Source of the DNA: an uncultured Microbacterium sp.
GTDB taxonomy: Bacteria > Actinomycetota > Actinomycetes > Actinomycetales > Microbacteriaceae
Direction: 5' to 3'
Length of the DNA: 64,000 bases
Assembly: GCF_947489255.1 (NCBI RefSeq)
Contig: NZ_CANLCY010000005.1
Span: 372,001 to 436,000, forward strand
Both the position numbers and the translations under genes were made by a program. Shown in pieces: positions 56,586 to 64,000 of the stretch (position 1 is its first letter; every line of letters begins with the position of its first letter). The notes under the pieces were generated by a model. That model was not told the DNA's origin, did no database searches, and saw only the letters and a program-made list of their open reading frames with translations.

Positions 56586-56598
56586 TACACTGGGGGTG
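56586..56598 (+). promoter_or_regulatory. -10 element suggesting a leaderless message
   Basis: TACACT (56586-56591) lies 6 bp before the GTG at 56598. With normal -10 to +1 spacing the transcript would begin at the start codon; no ribosome site is present. Leaderless mRNAs are common in actinobacteria. Confidence 0.45.
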
Positions 56599-57677
56599 TG
56601 GACAACGCCGGCGGGGGCCCCGCGACGCCCAAGGGCGTCACCGGTGCGCGCTCGCGCCTGCGCCGCGAGATCTCCGCGATGATCCTCATCGCCGTGCTCC
56701 TGGTCGCCGCCCTCGGCGCCGGAGCCGCCTCGCTGTACCGCGAGTTCTACAGCCCGCGCGCCTTCGTGCTGCACTACCTCGAGCTGCTGGAGGAGCATCG
56801 TACGGCTGAGGCGCTGACGGTGCCGGGAGTGGCCGTGGACTCCGCCGAGCTCGAGGCGCGGGGACTCCCCGCCACCGCGTCCGAGGCGCTGCTGCGCCCC
56901 GAGGCCCTGGCAACCGTCACGGATGCCACCGTGACCGACGAGACGGTCGACGGCGACCAGACGCGGGTCACGGTGAGCTACACGGCCGGCGGGTACTCCG
57001 GCACGACCACGTTCGCGATCGAGCACGACCCGGGCGAGGGCGTGCTCCCCCGCTGGCGGTTCGCCCGCAGTCCGCTGTCGGTCATGGAACTGAACGTCAG
57101 GGGGTCGATGCGCTTCTCGGTGAACGGCTTCGAGCTCGACAAGCGGCAGGTGTCGATCGACGGGGCGGATGCCGATCCCTCGGCCGACGTGCCCCTGCTG
57201 GTGTTCTCGCCCGGTCTCTACTCCGTGGCGGTCGACACCGCGATCTCGGCGACCCCCGGAGTCGCCGTGCTCGCCGACGCGCCGCTCGTCGGCATCCCGG
57301 TGGACGTGCAAGCCGAGCCGACCGAGGAGTTCATCGGCGTCGTCCAGGACCGCGTGGAGGGATTCCTCACCGCCTGCGCCGAGCAGAAGGTGCTCCAGCC
57401 CACCGGGTGCCCCTTCGGCTTCACCGTGCGCAATCGCATCGACGGCGCTCCGACCTGGTCGATCGTCGAGCAGCCCGTCGTGACCGTGGTCCCCGATGGC
57501 GCCGGATGGCGGATCCCCTCGGCCAAGGCCGTCGCGCACATCGACGTCGAGATCCGCTCGATCTTCGACGGCAGCGTCCGCACGGTGGAGGAGGATGTGC
57601 CGTTCCGCGTCGACGGGCAGATCACGGTGCTCCCCGACGGAACCGCGTCGATCCTCGTGGGCGGCTCCGCCGACTGA
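56598..57677 (+). CDS. Single-span membrane-anchored protein of unknown function
   Basis: 359 aa. A short cytosolic basic N-terminus is followed by one span (MILIAVLLVAALGAGAA), then an extracytoplasmic beta-rich part. FYSPRAFVLHYLELLEEHRTAEAL is a short helix pair like those of DUF4878/NTF2-like lipoprotein domains. TVTDATVTDETVDGDQTRVTVSY and later strands suggest an immunoglobulin- or NTF2-like fold, with two Cys (CAEQKVLQPTGC) that may form a disulfide. I do not recognise a named family with confidence. It is convergent with the CopD-CtaG gene, 6 bp apart. Confidence 0.7.
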   Translation: MDNAGGGPATPKGVTGARSRLRREISAMILIAVLLVAALGAGAASLYREFYSPRAFVLHYLELLEEHRTAEALTVPGVAVDSAELEARGLPATASEALLRPEALATVTDATVTDETVDGDQTRVTVSYTAGGYSGTTTFAIEHDPGEGVLPRWRFARSPLSVMELNVRGSMRFSVNGFELDKRQVSIDGADADPSADVPLLVFSPGLYSVAVDTAISATPGVAVLADAPLVGIPVDVQAEPTEEFIGVVQDRVEGFLTACAEQKVLQPTGCPFGFTVRNRIDGAPTWSIVEQPVVTVVPDGAGWRIPSAKAVAHIDVEIRSIFDGSVRTVEEDVPFRVDGQITVLPDGTASILVGGSAD

Positions 57678-57683
57678 GGCGGC

Positions 57684-59669
57684 TCAGGTGCCGCCGCGCG
57701 CGGCCACCCGCGCGTCGCGATCGGCGAGGCGGGCGAGTTCTTCGTTGTAGGCGTCGAGCTCCAGATCGCCCACGCGATCGACGTGACGATCGCGGCGCCG
57801 CTGCTGACGCTCGTCGCTACGGCTCCACTGGATCGCCACCGCGATGGCGAGGATGAGCGTCGGGATCTCGCCCACCGACCAGGCGACACCTCCGCCGACG
57901 TACTGATCCTGCAGCGGGGTCGCCCCCCACGTGCGCCCCATCGCGCCGAACCACTCGGCCACCATGAGGCCGGAGTTCATCATGATCGCGATGCCGAAGA
58001 AGGCGTGCATGGCCATGACGGCGATGAGCACGAGCAGGCGCATCGGGTGGGGCAGTCGATACGGGACGGGATCGATGCCGATGAGGCTGAGGACGAACAG
58101 GTAGCCCACGACGAGGAAGTGCGCGACCATCCAGATGTGCCCGACGTGGTCGTACAGCGACCACCGGAAGAGGTCGGTGTAGTAGAACGCCCACAGCGAC
58201 CCGATGAACAGGCCCGCTGCGACGTAGGGGTTGGTCAGCACCGTCGCGACCGGATTGTGCACGGCCCACAGGATCCACTCGCGGCCGCCGCGGGTGCCGT
58301 CGTCGCGCTTGCGGATGGCGCGGGCCGCGAGCGACACCGGCGCCCCGGCGACCAGCATGAGCGGGATCGCCATCGACAGCAGCATGTGCCCGATCATGTG
58401 CATGCTGAAGAGGTAGTCCTGGTAGACGTTCACCGGTCCGGACGTCACCCAGAACACCCCGAGCATGCCGAGGCACCACAGCACTGTGCGGGAGACGGGC
58501 CACGAGTCGCCGCGACGCAGCAGCCGCCACACGCCCGCGAGGTAGAAGAACAACCCACCCACCACGACGAGCGTCCACAGCAGATCGACGTTGTACGCGG
58601 TGAACCAGCGCTCGAGGGTCAGGTCGGGCGGCAGAGGGCTCCCGGTCAGCACCTCGGCGGGCGAGGTGCCCACCAGCGACGCCTCACCGGGAGGAGGGGT
58701 TCGGGCGAGGGCGGCGGCGACACCGCTCGCGACCCCCATGAACACCAGCTCGAGCGAGATGACGCCCCAGAAACGCCGCGAGCCGGGCTCATCGCCCATG
58801 CGCGAGATGAGGCGCCGGCGGTACCACGCGCCCAGCACGCCCATCGCGATCAGGGTGCCGACCTTCACCAGCACCAGGACGCCGTAGGCCGACCACAGGT
58901 TCTGCAGGCCCTGCAGACCGATCGAGGCGCGCACGGTTCCCGAGATCGCGACCACGATGAACGCGACGAGGGCGAGCGACGAATAGCGCAGGAGCGTCGT
59001 CTGCAGCTGCGGGCGCGTCATCGCGGGGCGCAGGACCACGAGGAGCACGAGACCGCCGAGCCAGACGGCCGCGGCGATGATGTGCAGAACGAGGGAGGTG
59101 ACCGCGGCGTCGTGGCTCGTCTCGGCGCCGGTGTGACCCTGCGTGCCCATCGGGACGAGTGAGGCGAGCGCGGCGATCGCCACGAGCATCGTCGGGATCC
59201 AGGAGCGGACGGCGAAGGTCAGCACCGTCAGCACCGCACCGGCGATGGTGGTGATGAGCCACGCCTGCCCCACGGGGCTCTCGACGAGGAATCGTCCGAG
59301 CTGCTGACCGAACACGGCGTCGAGCGTGGGCTTGGCGTTCAGGACGTTGAGGAACGTCAGATACCCGGTCGCGGCCGCGGCGACCGTGAACACCGCGGCG
59401 CCGATCGAGGCGGTGTCGAGGGCGATCTCGAACGGACGCTCGCCCGCCTTCAGGGCGAACAGCGCCAGCACGAGGGAGCCGACCATGGTCGCCGCCGCAA
59501 GGTTGACCGCGACCGTGGCGATCGGGAGCCCCCACCGCACCACCGGTCCGGGGTCGGCCAGCTGCGGCGCCGCCGCTCCCCCGCCGTAGGCGAGGCCCAC
59601 GACGACGGCGATCAGCGAGACCACGATCAGGATGACGGGTCCCGCCACGCGCAGCAGTCGGGGATTCAC
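57684..59669 (-). CDS. CopD-CtaG fusion: copper resistance D domain plus caa3 oxidase assembly domain
   Basis: 661 aa. About 15 spans. The N-terminal half is CopD-like (HDAAVTSLVLHIIAAAVWLGGLVLLVVL). The C-terminal half is the CtaG_Cox11-like membrane domain (YQDYLFSMHMIGHMLLSMAIPLMLVAGAPVSL; PLHDHVGHIW-type His-rich loops, MHAFFGIAIMM). His and Met pairs in the membrane domain would bind copper. Such fusions are usual in actinobacteria and serve copper delivery to cytochrome oxidase. GTG start at 59669. The polar Arg-rich C-terminus is cytosolic. Confidence 0.9.
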   Translation of the reverse strand: MNPRLLRVAGPVILIVVSLIAVVVGLAYGGGAAAPQLADPGPVVRWGLPIATVAVNLAAATMVGSLVLALFALKAGERPFEIALDTASIGAAVFTVAAAATGYLTFLNVLNAKPTLDAVFGQQLGRFLVESPVGQAWLITTIAGAVLTVLTFAVRSWIPTMLVAIAALASLVPMGTQGHTGAETSHDAAVTSLVLHIIAAAVWLGGLVLLVVLRPAMTRPQLQTTLLRYSSLALVAFIVVAISGTVRASIGLQGLQNLWSAYGVLVLVKVGTLIAMGVLGAWYRRRLISRMGDEPGSRRFWGVISLELVFMGVASGVAAALARTPPPGEASLVGTSPAEVLTGSPLPPDLTLERWFTAYNVDLLWTLVVVGGLFFYLAGVWRLLRRGDSWPVSRTVLWCLGMLGVFWVTSGPVNVYQDYLFSMHMIGHMLLSMAIPLMLVAGAPVSLAARAIRKRDDGTRGGREWILWAVHNPVATVLTNPYVAAGLFIGSLWAFYYTDLFRWSLYDHVGHIWMVAHFLVVGYLFVLSLIGIDPVPYRLPHPMRLLVLIAVMAMHAFFGIAIMMNSGLMVAEWFGAMGRTWGATPLQDQYVGGGVAWSVGEIPTLILAIAVAIQWSRSDERQQRRRDRHVDRVGDLELDAYNEELARLADRDARVAARGGT

Positions 59670-59700
59670 CCTGCCAGCCTACGTCGCGCGGGGACGACGA

Positions 59701-59728
59701 AGGGGGGATGCCGCTGGGCATCCCCCCT
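59701..59728. terminator. Perfect 12-bp-stem hairpin downstream of HU gene
   Basis: AGGGGGGATGCC and GGCATCCCCCCT pair around a 4-base loop, 19 bp after the HU stop. The following TTCGTC on the minus strand is only weakly T-rich. It lies between HU and the CopD-CtaG start. Confidence 0.75.
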
Positions 59729-59746
59729 CGATGGTTCGGTGTCGTC

Positions 59747-60034
59747 TTACTTGACGGCGGCCTTGAGCTTCGAGCCCGCGGTGACCTTGACGCGCTTGCC
59801 GGCGGGGATGGAGATCTCCTCGCCCGTCTGCGGGTTGCGGCCCGTGCGAGCCGACGTGGCGACCTGCTCGAAGGCGATCCAGCCGGGGATCGAGACCTTG
59901 CTGCCCTTGGCGACCGCCTCGGAGACGGTGGAGAAGAGGGAGTCGAGCACGCCCGACACGGCGGACTGGCTCTGCCCGGTCGCGCTGGCGATGCTCGCGA
60001 CGAGCTCGGTCTTGGTGATGGACTTGTCGGCCAT
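59747..60034 (-). CDS. HU-family nucleoid protein
   Basis: 95 aa, the standard HU size without the Lys-rich tail of mycobacterial HupB. ITKTELVASIASATGQSQ, GWIAFEQVATSARTGRNPQTGEEISIPAGK (with the conserved RNP arm Arg-Asn-Pro) and KAAVK at the end are typical. It binds and bends DNA as a dimer. GGAGGAC precedes the ATG, indicating strong translation, and a strong hairpin follows. Confidence 0.95.
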   Translation of the reverse strand: MADKSITKTELVASIASATGQSQSAVSGVLDSLFSTVSEAVAKGSKVSIPGWIAFEQVATSARTGRNPQTGEEISIPAGKRVKVTAGSKLKAAVK

Positions 60035-60449
60035 GTGGTTTGTCCTCCAGGCGACGACGGATGTCGCCTCTCGTTACGCGGACGAGGAGGAATCCTCCTC
60101 GGTGGTCGGGAGACCGCCTCGACAGTATCAACCGAACCGCGGAATTACGCGGATTCTGATGGATTTCGCCTCTTTCTGCGCGGCGTGTCGCCACGAGGGG
60201 CCCCTCGGTGGGTCGCGCCCGAGCGGGGCGACCGAGGTTCACGTGCGGCGCCGGACTCCCCCCGCCGAGGAGGCGCCGATGGACATCGGGTGAATCCGCT
60301 GACCTTCAAGGATGATTGTCGCGCGCGCACCGTCGCTCTCACCCCGTGCCGGAGGTGCCGCAACCGGACTGGATCGTTCTATCGGCTAGCATCCCTTCAT
60401 CGTTTGCGGGTCGCGGGGGCACGTCTCGCGTCGCCTCCGGGGGAGTCTC
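60035..60449. other. 415-bp intergenic region upstream of HU and the LuxR-like pair
   Basis: Divergent promoter region for HU (minus) and the 60450 gene (plus). It includes a perfect 14-bp palindrome CGAGGGGCCCCTCG at 60194-60207 and an AT-richer zone at 60130-60175. No open frame with coding features is seen. Confidence 0.55.
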
Positions 60450-61787
60450 ATGCCGGGCAGTCCGTCGTCCATCGCCGCGCGCGGCGCCCTGCGCGCTGCC
60501 GCCGCGGTGACGGTCCGACGCATCGCCCCGGGACACGGGGTTCCGCAGGCCCACCACCTCGCGCTCCTCGCGGAGTCCGAGCTGATACCGGCCCCCGCGC
60601 AGTGGACCGACGCGTCCATCGGGGTCTTGGCGGCGCAGATCGCCGCGCGTAGTCGACAGAACGTCCCGGCCGGGCGGGGAGGGCTCGACTCGTACTTCGA
60701 TGGCACCCGGCTGCGTCGGCCGGCCTCACTCTCCCCCGGAATGCGCTCGACGCTGTACGCCGTCGCCGCCGAGTACTCGTGCGCGCGGGGGGACGTCGCC
60801 TCCGCCGCCGACTTCGCGGAGGAGGCGGCACTGTTCGCCCAGACCCCCGCGCAGACCTATCACGCGCTGTCGACGAGCGCAGCCGCGGCAGCGATGAACG
60901 GAGAGCTCCGCGCCGCGGCGGACGACGTGCGGGCGGCGTCCGCCATCTTCCGCGCCGAGCACTGGCCGCTGAGCGAGTACGCGTTCGCGCACTTCCTCGC
61001 CGAGTTCATCGTCCTCTGCGCGCAGCTCGAGACCGCCGCGATGCGGGACCTGATCTCGCAGATGAGGGCGTGCGAAGCCCGAGACGCCTCCTGGACCTTC
61101 GCCCTCGGGGTCTGCGACGTGACCGCGCGGATGCTGGAGCACGATCACGCCGGCGCCCTGGCGGAGAGCTCCGCACTGCTCCACGGGGCGCAGAGCCAGG
61201 CCGGCCATCGCCTCAACCGCCTGACCCTCCTCTGCCGTCGCTCCGACGTGCTCGTGGCGCGCGCAGAGGCCGAGGAGGCCCTTTCCCTCCTCGACATCTC
61301 GGCGAGCCCCGAGGGACACGCCGTCTGCGTCCCCGGCCACAGGGCGACAGCCCTGCTGAGTCTGGGACGGGAGAACGAGGTCCTCTCCGCGACCGACGCG
61401 TGCGTCGCGGACGAAGCCGGGCACGGTCTGCGCACGCTCGTCTTCGTGCTCGTCCGACGTGCCCTCGCCTTCGCGCGCCTCGGAAACGCGCGGGAGGCGT
61501 TTCGCGGGATGGAGGCGGCGCTGCTCGTCATCGACCGCACCGGAGACTTCGCCATGCCCTTCCTCCTGCTCCCCTGCGATGAGGTGCGTTCCCTCGTGCA
61601 GGCGGTCGCGGCGCGACGCCCGGAGCTCGAGGCGGCGGTCACGCGGGTCCTCGCGGCCCTCTTCGTGGTCGCCGTCGACTCCGGCGCGGGGGCGAGACCC
61701 GTCGACGATGGTTCGGCTCGTCGCGGACCCTCCGCGAGCCTCGGGGAGGAAGCCCCCCTGAGCGCCCTCGGACGGGCACAGTCATGA
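60450..61787 (+). CDS. LuxR-like paralog lacking the HTH domain
   Basis: 445 aa, all helical with TPR-like repeats. It is plainly paralogous to the next gene: YFDGTRLRRPASLSPGMRSTLYAVAAEYS against YFDGVHLGRPGTLSSGIRSQLYAAAGEYG, and the block LRTLVFVLVRRALAFARLGNAREAFRGMEAALL against LRTLTPVLVRRSLAWSRLGSPRRARNAMESALL. The C-terminus (residues from about 400) has no LuxR HTH and ends in an unrelated polar stretch. It may be a partner or antagonist of its neighbour. The two genes overlap by 4 bp (ATGA). Confidence 0.75.
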   Translation: MPGSPSSIAARGALRAAAAVTVRRIAPGHGVPQAHHLALLAESELIPAPAQWTDASIGVLAAQIAARSRQNVPAGRGGLDSYFDGTRLRRPASLSPGMRSTLYAVAAEYSCARGDVASAADFAEEAALFAQTPAQTYHALSTSAAAAAMNGELRAAADDVRAASAIFRAEHWPLSEYAFAHFLAEFIVLCAQLETAAMRDLISQMRACEARDASWTFALGVCDVTARMLEHDHAGALAESSALLHGAQSQAGHRLNRLTLLCRRSDVLVARAEAEEALSLLDISASPEGHAVCVPGHRATALLSLGRENEVLSATDACVADEAGHGLRTLVFVLVRRALAFARLGNAREAFRGMEAALLVIDRTGDFAMPFLLLPCDEVRSLVQAVAARRPELEAAVTRVLAALFVVAVDSGAGARPVDDGSARRGPSASLGEEAPLSALGRAQS

Positions 61788-63262
61788 CGCGGGACGCGCC
61801 GACGGGCGAGGCCCCCGCGACCTCGCCTCTGCCTCCGGTTCCGGAGGAGGATGTCGATCGCCGCGCCGCCGAGATCGTCCTGCGGCTCGCGCCGGGTCGG
61901 GGCGTGCCGGATCCGCGGATCCTCAGCCTCGTCGCCGAGGCGCCGCCTCCCGCGCCGCCCGCGGTCTGGACCGACAGCGACGCCGCCGTCTTGACCGCCG
62001 TCTACGCCGCGCGCGTGCGGCGCGATGCCCTCCTGGAGGAGAGCAGTCTCCTCACCCGCTACTTCGACGGTGTCCACCTCGGCCGTCCCGGAACGCTGAG
62101 CTCCGGCATCCGCTCGCAGTTGTACGCCGCGGCGGGCGAATACGGTATCGCCGTCGGACAGCCGCGGATCGCGGCGAGCTTCGGCCAGCAGGCCCTGCTC
62201 TTCGCCGACTCGGACCGGCTGCGCTATCGCGCCCTCTCCGTCGCGGCGCTCGGGCACGCGCTCAACGGCGAGTATCTCTCCGCGGAGGCCGATCTGATCG
62301 AGGCGGAGGAGATCTTCGACCGCCTCGGCTGGCCCGAGGCCGAGACGGCGCAGCTCGTGCTGTTGGCGCACGTTCTCGTCGCGTCCGCGTGGCTCGATGA
62401 GGAGCGCCTTCTCCGCGCGGCGCATCGGATGCGATGCGCTCAGCCCGACGACGCGTACTGGCAGTTCTCCGCCCGAGCCGCCGAGGTGATGGCGCAGATG
62501 TTCCGCCGCGACTACGCCGCCGCCCTCGCGGACTGCCGGCTCCTGCTCAATGGTCGTCGACGCCACCGCAGCAACCGGGTGACCCACGATCTGCTGGTGT
62601 GCATGAGCTCCGACATCCTGGTCGCGCAGGGCGAGCATCAGGCGGCGCTGGCCGCGCTGCATCCGCACGAGAGCCCCCCGGGGCACGGCGTGTGCTTCTC
62701 GATGCAGAGGTCCGCGGCCCTCCTGGCCCTCGGACGCGAGGAGGAGCTGCTGTCCGAGACCGCGGCGTGCGTGGCGGAGCCGGACCACTGCCTTCGCACC
62801 CTGACCCCCGTGCTGGTCCGTCGCTCCCTCGCGTGGAGTCGGCTGGGCTCACCCCGGCGCGCCCGCAACGCGATGGAATCCGCGCTCCTGCTCATCGCAC
62901 GGACGGGCTTCTCGGCCACGCCCTTCCTCATGCTCCCGCACGACGAGTCGAGAGGGATCGTCGACGCCGTGATCGCGCAGAACGCCGATCTCGCGAGCGC
63001 GGCGCCGCGATTCCGCGAGATGCTCGCACGCGTCACGACGCCCGATGCCCCCTCCAGCCGGCGCTCGCGCGCCGCGTCGTTCACCCCCTCGGAGCGAGCC
63101 CTCGCGGCGCTGCTGGCGACCCCGCTGCGTCACGCTGACATCGCTCGGGAGCGCGGGGTGTCGGTCAACACCGTGAAGAGCCAGTTGCGCTCGATCTACC
63201 GCAAGCTCGGCGTCGGCAATCGCGCCGAGGCGGTCGAGCGCCTGCGCGACGTCGGTCTGTGA
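61784..63262 (+). CDS. LuxR-type transcriptional regulator with helical sensor domain
   Basis: 492 aa. Residues 1-425 are the same TPR-like helical region as in the gene before. Residues 430-490 are a LuxR HTH: FTPSERALAALLATPLRHADIARERGVSVNTVKSQLRSIYRKLGVGNRAEAVERL. No MalT-type ATPase is present. The ligand is unknown. A very strong hairpin follows the stop and separates it from rpsN. Confidence 0.88.
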   Translation: MTRDAPTGEAPATSPLPPVPEEDVDRRAAEIVLRLAPGRGVPDPRILSLVAEAPPPAPPAVWTDSDAAVLTAVYAARVRRDALLEESSLLTRYFDGVHLGRPGTLSSGIRSQLYAAAGEYGIAVGQPRIAASFGQQALLFADSDRLRYRALSVAALGHALNGEYLSAEADLIEAEEIFDRLGWPEAETAQLVLLAHVLVASAWLDEERLLRAAHRMRCAQPDDAYWQFSARAAEVMAQMFRRDYAAALADCRLLLNGRRRHRSNRVTHDLLVCMSSDILVAQGEHQAALAALHPHESPPGHGVCFSMQRSAALLALGREEELLSETAACVAEPDHCLRTLTPVLVRRSLAWSRLGSPRRARNAMESALLLIARTGFSATPFLMLPHDESRGIVDAVIAQNADLASAAPRFREMLARVTTPDAPSSRRSRAASFTPSERALAALLATPLRHADIARERGVSVNTVKSQLRSIYRKLGVGNRAEAVERLRDVGL

Positions 63263-63282
63263 CGGGGAGTTCCGAGGAACGC

Positions 63283-63318
63283 CGAAGGGCGGGACCCCTT
63301 TCGGGATCCCGCCCTTCG
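63283..63318. terminator. Bidirectional strong terminator between LuxR and rpsN
   Basis: CGAAGGGCGGGA and TCCCGCCCTTCG pair, with CCC/GGG extending inward around TTTC. A T-containing TCTGTCCGTCT follows on the plus side. It serves the convergent LuxR-type and ribosomal-protein genes. Confidence 0.85.
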
Positions 63319-63334
63319 TCTGTCCGTCTGGTGC

Positions 63335-63640
63335 TTACCAGGACGACTTGGTCACACCGGGCAGCTCGCCACGGTGGGCCATGTCACGGAAGCGGACGCG
63401 CGAGACGCCGAACTTCGTGAGGACACCACGGGGGCGGCCGTCGATGACGTCGCGGCTGCGCACGCGCGCGGGCGACGCGTTGCGGGGCAGCTTCTGCAGG
63501 CCCACGCGGGCGGCCTCGCGGGCCTCGTCGGTCGCGTTGGGGTCGACCAGGGTCTTCTTCAGCTCGGCGCGCTTCGCGGCGTAGCGCTCGACGACGACCT
63601 TGCGCTGCTCGTTGCGCGCGATCTTGCTCTTCTTAGCCAT
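63335..63640 (-). CDS. rpsN: 30S ribosomal protein S14 (zinc-free, long form)
   Basis: 101 aa, long-type S14: [21 protein letters not shown] and RCRxxG-region as [23 protein letters not shown], with no CxxC zinc motif. [26 protein letters not shown] is the conserved end. It is the last of the rpmB-rpmG-rpsN cluster. In actinobacteria such Cys-free versions often replace zinc-bearing S14 under zinc limitation. Confidence 0.95.
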   Translation of the reverse strand: MAKKSKIARNEQRKVVVERYAAKRAELKKTLVDPNATDEAREAARVGLQKLPRNASPARVRSRDVIDGRPRGVLTKFGVSRVRFRDMAHRGELPGVTKSSW

Positions 63641-63644
63641 GTGC

Positions 63645-63815
63645 TTAGCGCTCCTCTCGGAAGTCGACGTGCTTGCGGACCACGGGGTCGTACTTCTTGA
63701 GCACGATGCGGTCGGGGTTGTTGCGGCGGTTCTTGCGCGTCACGTAGGTGTACCCCGTGCCGGCGGTCGAACGCAGCTTGATGATCGGACGAACGTCCTG
63801 AGCCTTCTTCGCCAT
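63645..63815 (-). CDS. rpmG: 50S ribosomal protein L33 (Cys-free)
   Basis: 56 aa, reading [20 protein letters not shown], then [20 protein letters not shown] and [16 protein letters not shown]. The L33 signature is [13 protein letters not shown]. No Cys is present, so it is the zinc-independent form. It starts one base inside the rpmB stop (TAATG) and ends 4 bp before rpsN. Confidence 0.95.
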   Translation of the reverse strand: MAKKAQDVRPIIKLRSTAGTGYTYVTRKNRRNNPDRIVLKKYDPVVRKHVDFREER

Positions 63816-64000
63816 TACAGCTTCACGCCCTTCGCCTGCAGGTCACGGACGACGGACTCGATGCCGCGAGCGTCGATGACCTTGATGCCCTTCGCCGAAA
63901 CGTTGAGCTTGATGTTGCGACCCAGCGACGGAACGAAGTAGGTCTTCTTCTGCACGTTCGGGTCGAAGCGGCGCTTCGTCCGGCGGTGCGAGTGCGAGAT
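63815..64000 (-). CDS. rpmB: 50S ribosomal protein L28 (partial, N-terminus outside window)
   Basis: The last 61 residues are visible, starting [20 protein letters not shown] and ending [12 protein letters not shown]. This matches the C-terminal three quarters of L28 (usual length 78). The N-terminal part with the Cys motif, if any, is not seen. It is the first visible gene of the ribosomal trio; the promoter lies outside the window. Confidence 0.95.
   Translation of the reverse strand: MSHSHRRTKRRFDPNVQKKTYFVPSLGRNIKLNVSAKGIKVIDARGIESVVRDLQAKGVKL

Noticed and set aside
57783..59162. 459-aa plus-strand frame opposite CopD-CtaG
   Set aside because: His/Arg/Asp-rich complement of a membrane protein; no start signal and no domain.

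Overview
The window looks like a chromosome segment of a high-GC Gram-positive bacterium of the Microbacteriaceae, most probably a Microbacterium. This is inferred from the very high GC, the constant use of GATGCC/GCATCC words, the actinobacterial gene set (ROK, IclR and MerR regulators, a Cys-free rpmB-rpmG-rpsN cluster, an ABC importer without its own ATPase) and the REP-like CCTGAGCCTGTCGAAGG repeats. No rRNA, tRNA, CRISPR array or recognisable transposase was seen.

Positions 1-39000 read as a catabolic island for C-glycosides (plant C-glucosyl flavonoids or similar aryl C-glucosides). It encodes two GMC/pyranose-oxidase-like sugar 3-oxidase candidates (CarA-like; 275-1858 and 25796-27343). 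It also encodes five CarB/CarC-type C-deglycosidase units: one split pair at 13945-15344, two sets at 21758-25707, and two head-to-tail fused CarC-CarB proteins at 36107-38903. Accessory genes are xylose-isomerase-like TIM barrels, three Gfo/Idh/MocA oxidoreductases, a ThuA-like protein and an NTF2-like protein. Uptake is served by an MFS carrier and a substrate-binding protein with two ABC permeases. Control genes are a ROK repressor, a LysR and a TetR. A 23-bp dyad (6-bp arm, 11-bp spacer, 6-bp arm) occurs at five places: upstream of the MFS/GMC operon, on both sides of the ROK gene, upstream of the 25.7-kb carC, and upstream of the fused genes. This suggests one regulon.

Embedded in the island, 3502-10483 (minus strand) is a seven-gene ring-cleavage operon: extradiol dioxygenase, two FAH-type hydrolases, cyclase-type hydrolase, flavin monooxygenase, amidohydrolase and SDR. 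It may degrade the released aglycone. Positions 39050-45136 hold the protocatechuate branch of the beta-ketoadipate pathway (pcaHGBDC), an IclR regulator and pobA, with two copies of a putative IclR operator. Together the window can be read as a route from C-glycoside through aglycone and 4-hydroxybenzoate/protocatechuate to beta-ketoadipate enol-lactone products; pcaIJ and pcaF are not in view.

Positions 45038-47613 are an insertion: a 220-bp perfect direct repeat, made of the 3' ends of pobA and of the convergent permease, flanks an RCC1-repeat exported protein of visibly different composition. From 47.5 kb onward the genes are mostly core or housekeeping: amino acid permease, CorA, DUF3140, DMT exporter, a serine-hydrolase-like lipoprotein lacking its catalytic motif, heme oxygenase with a DtxR-type box, a PIF1-like helicase, a MerR/flavoprotein pair around a perfect palindrome, a CopD-CtaG membrane protein, HU, two tandem LuxR-type paralogs (one without the HTH), and rpsN-rpmG-rpmB at the right edge.
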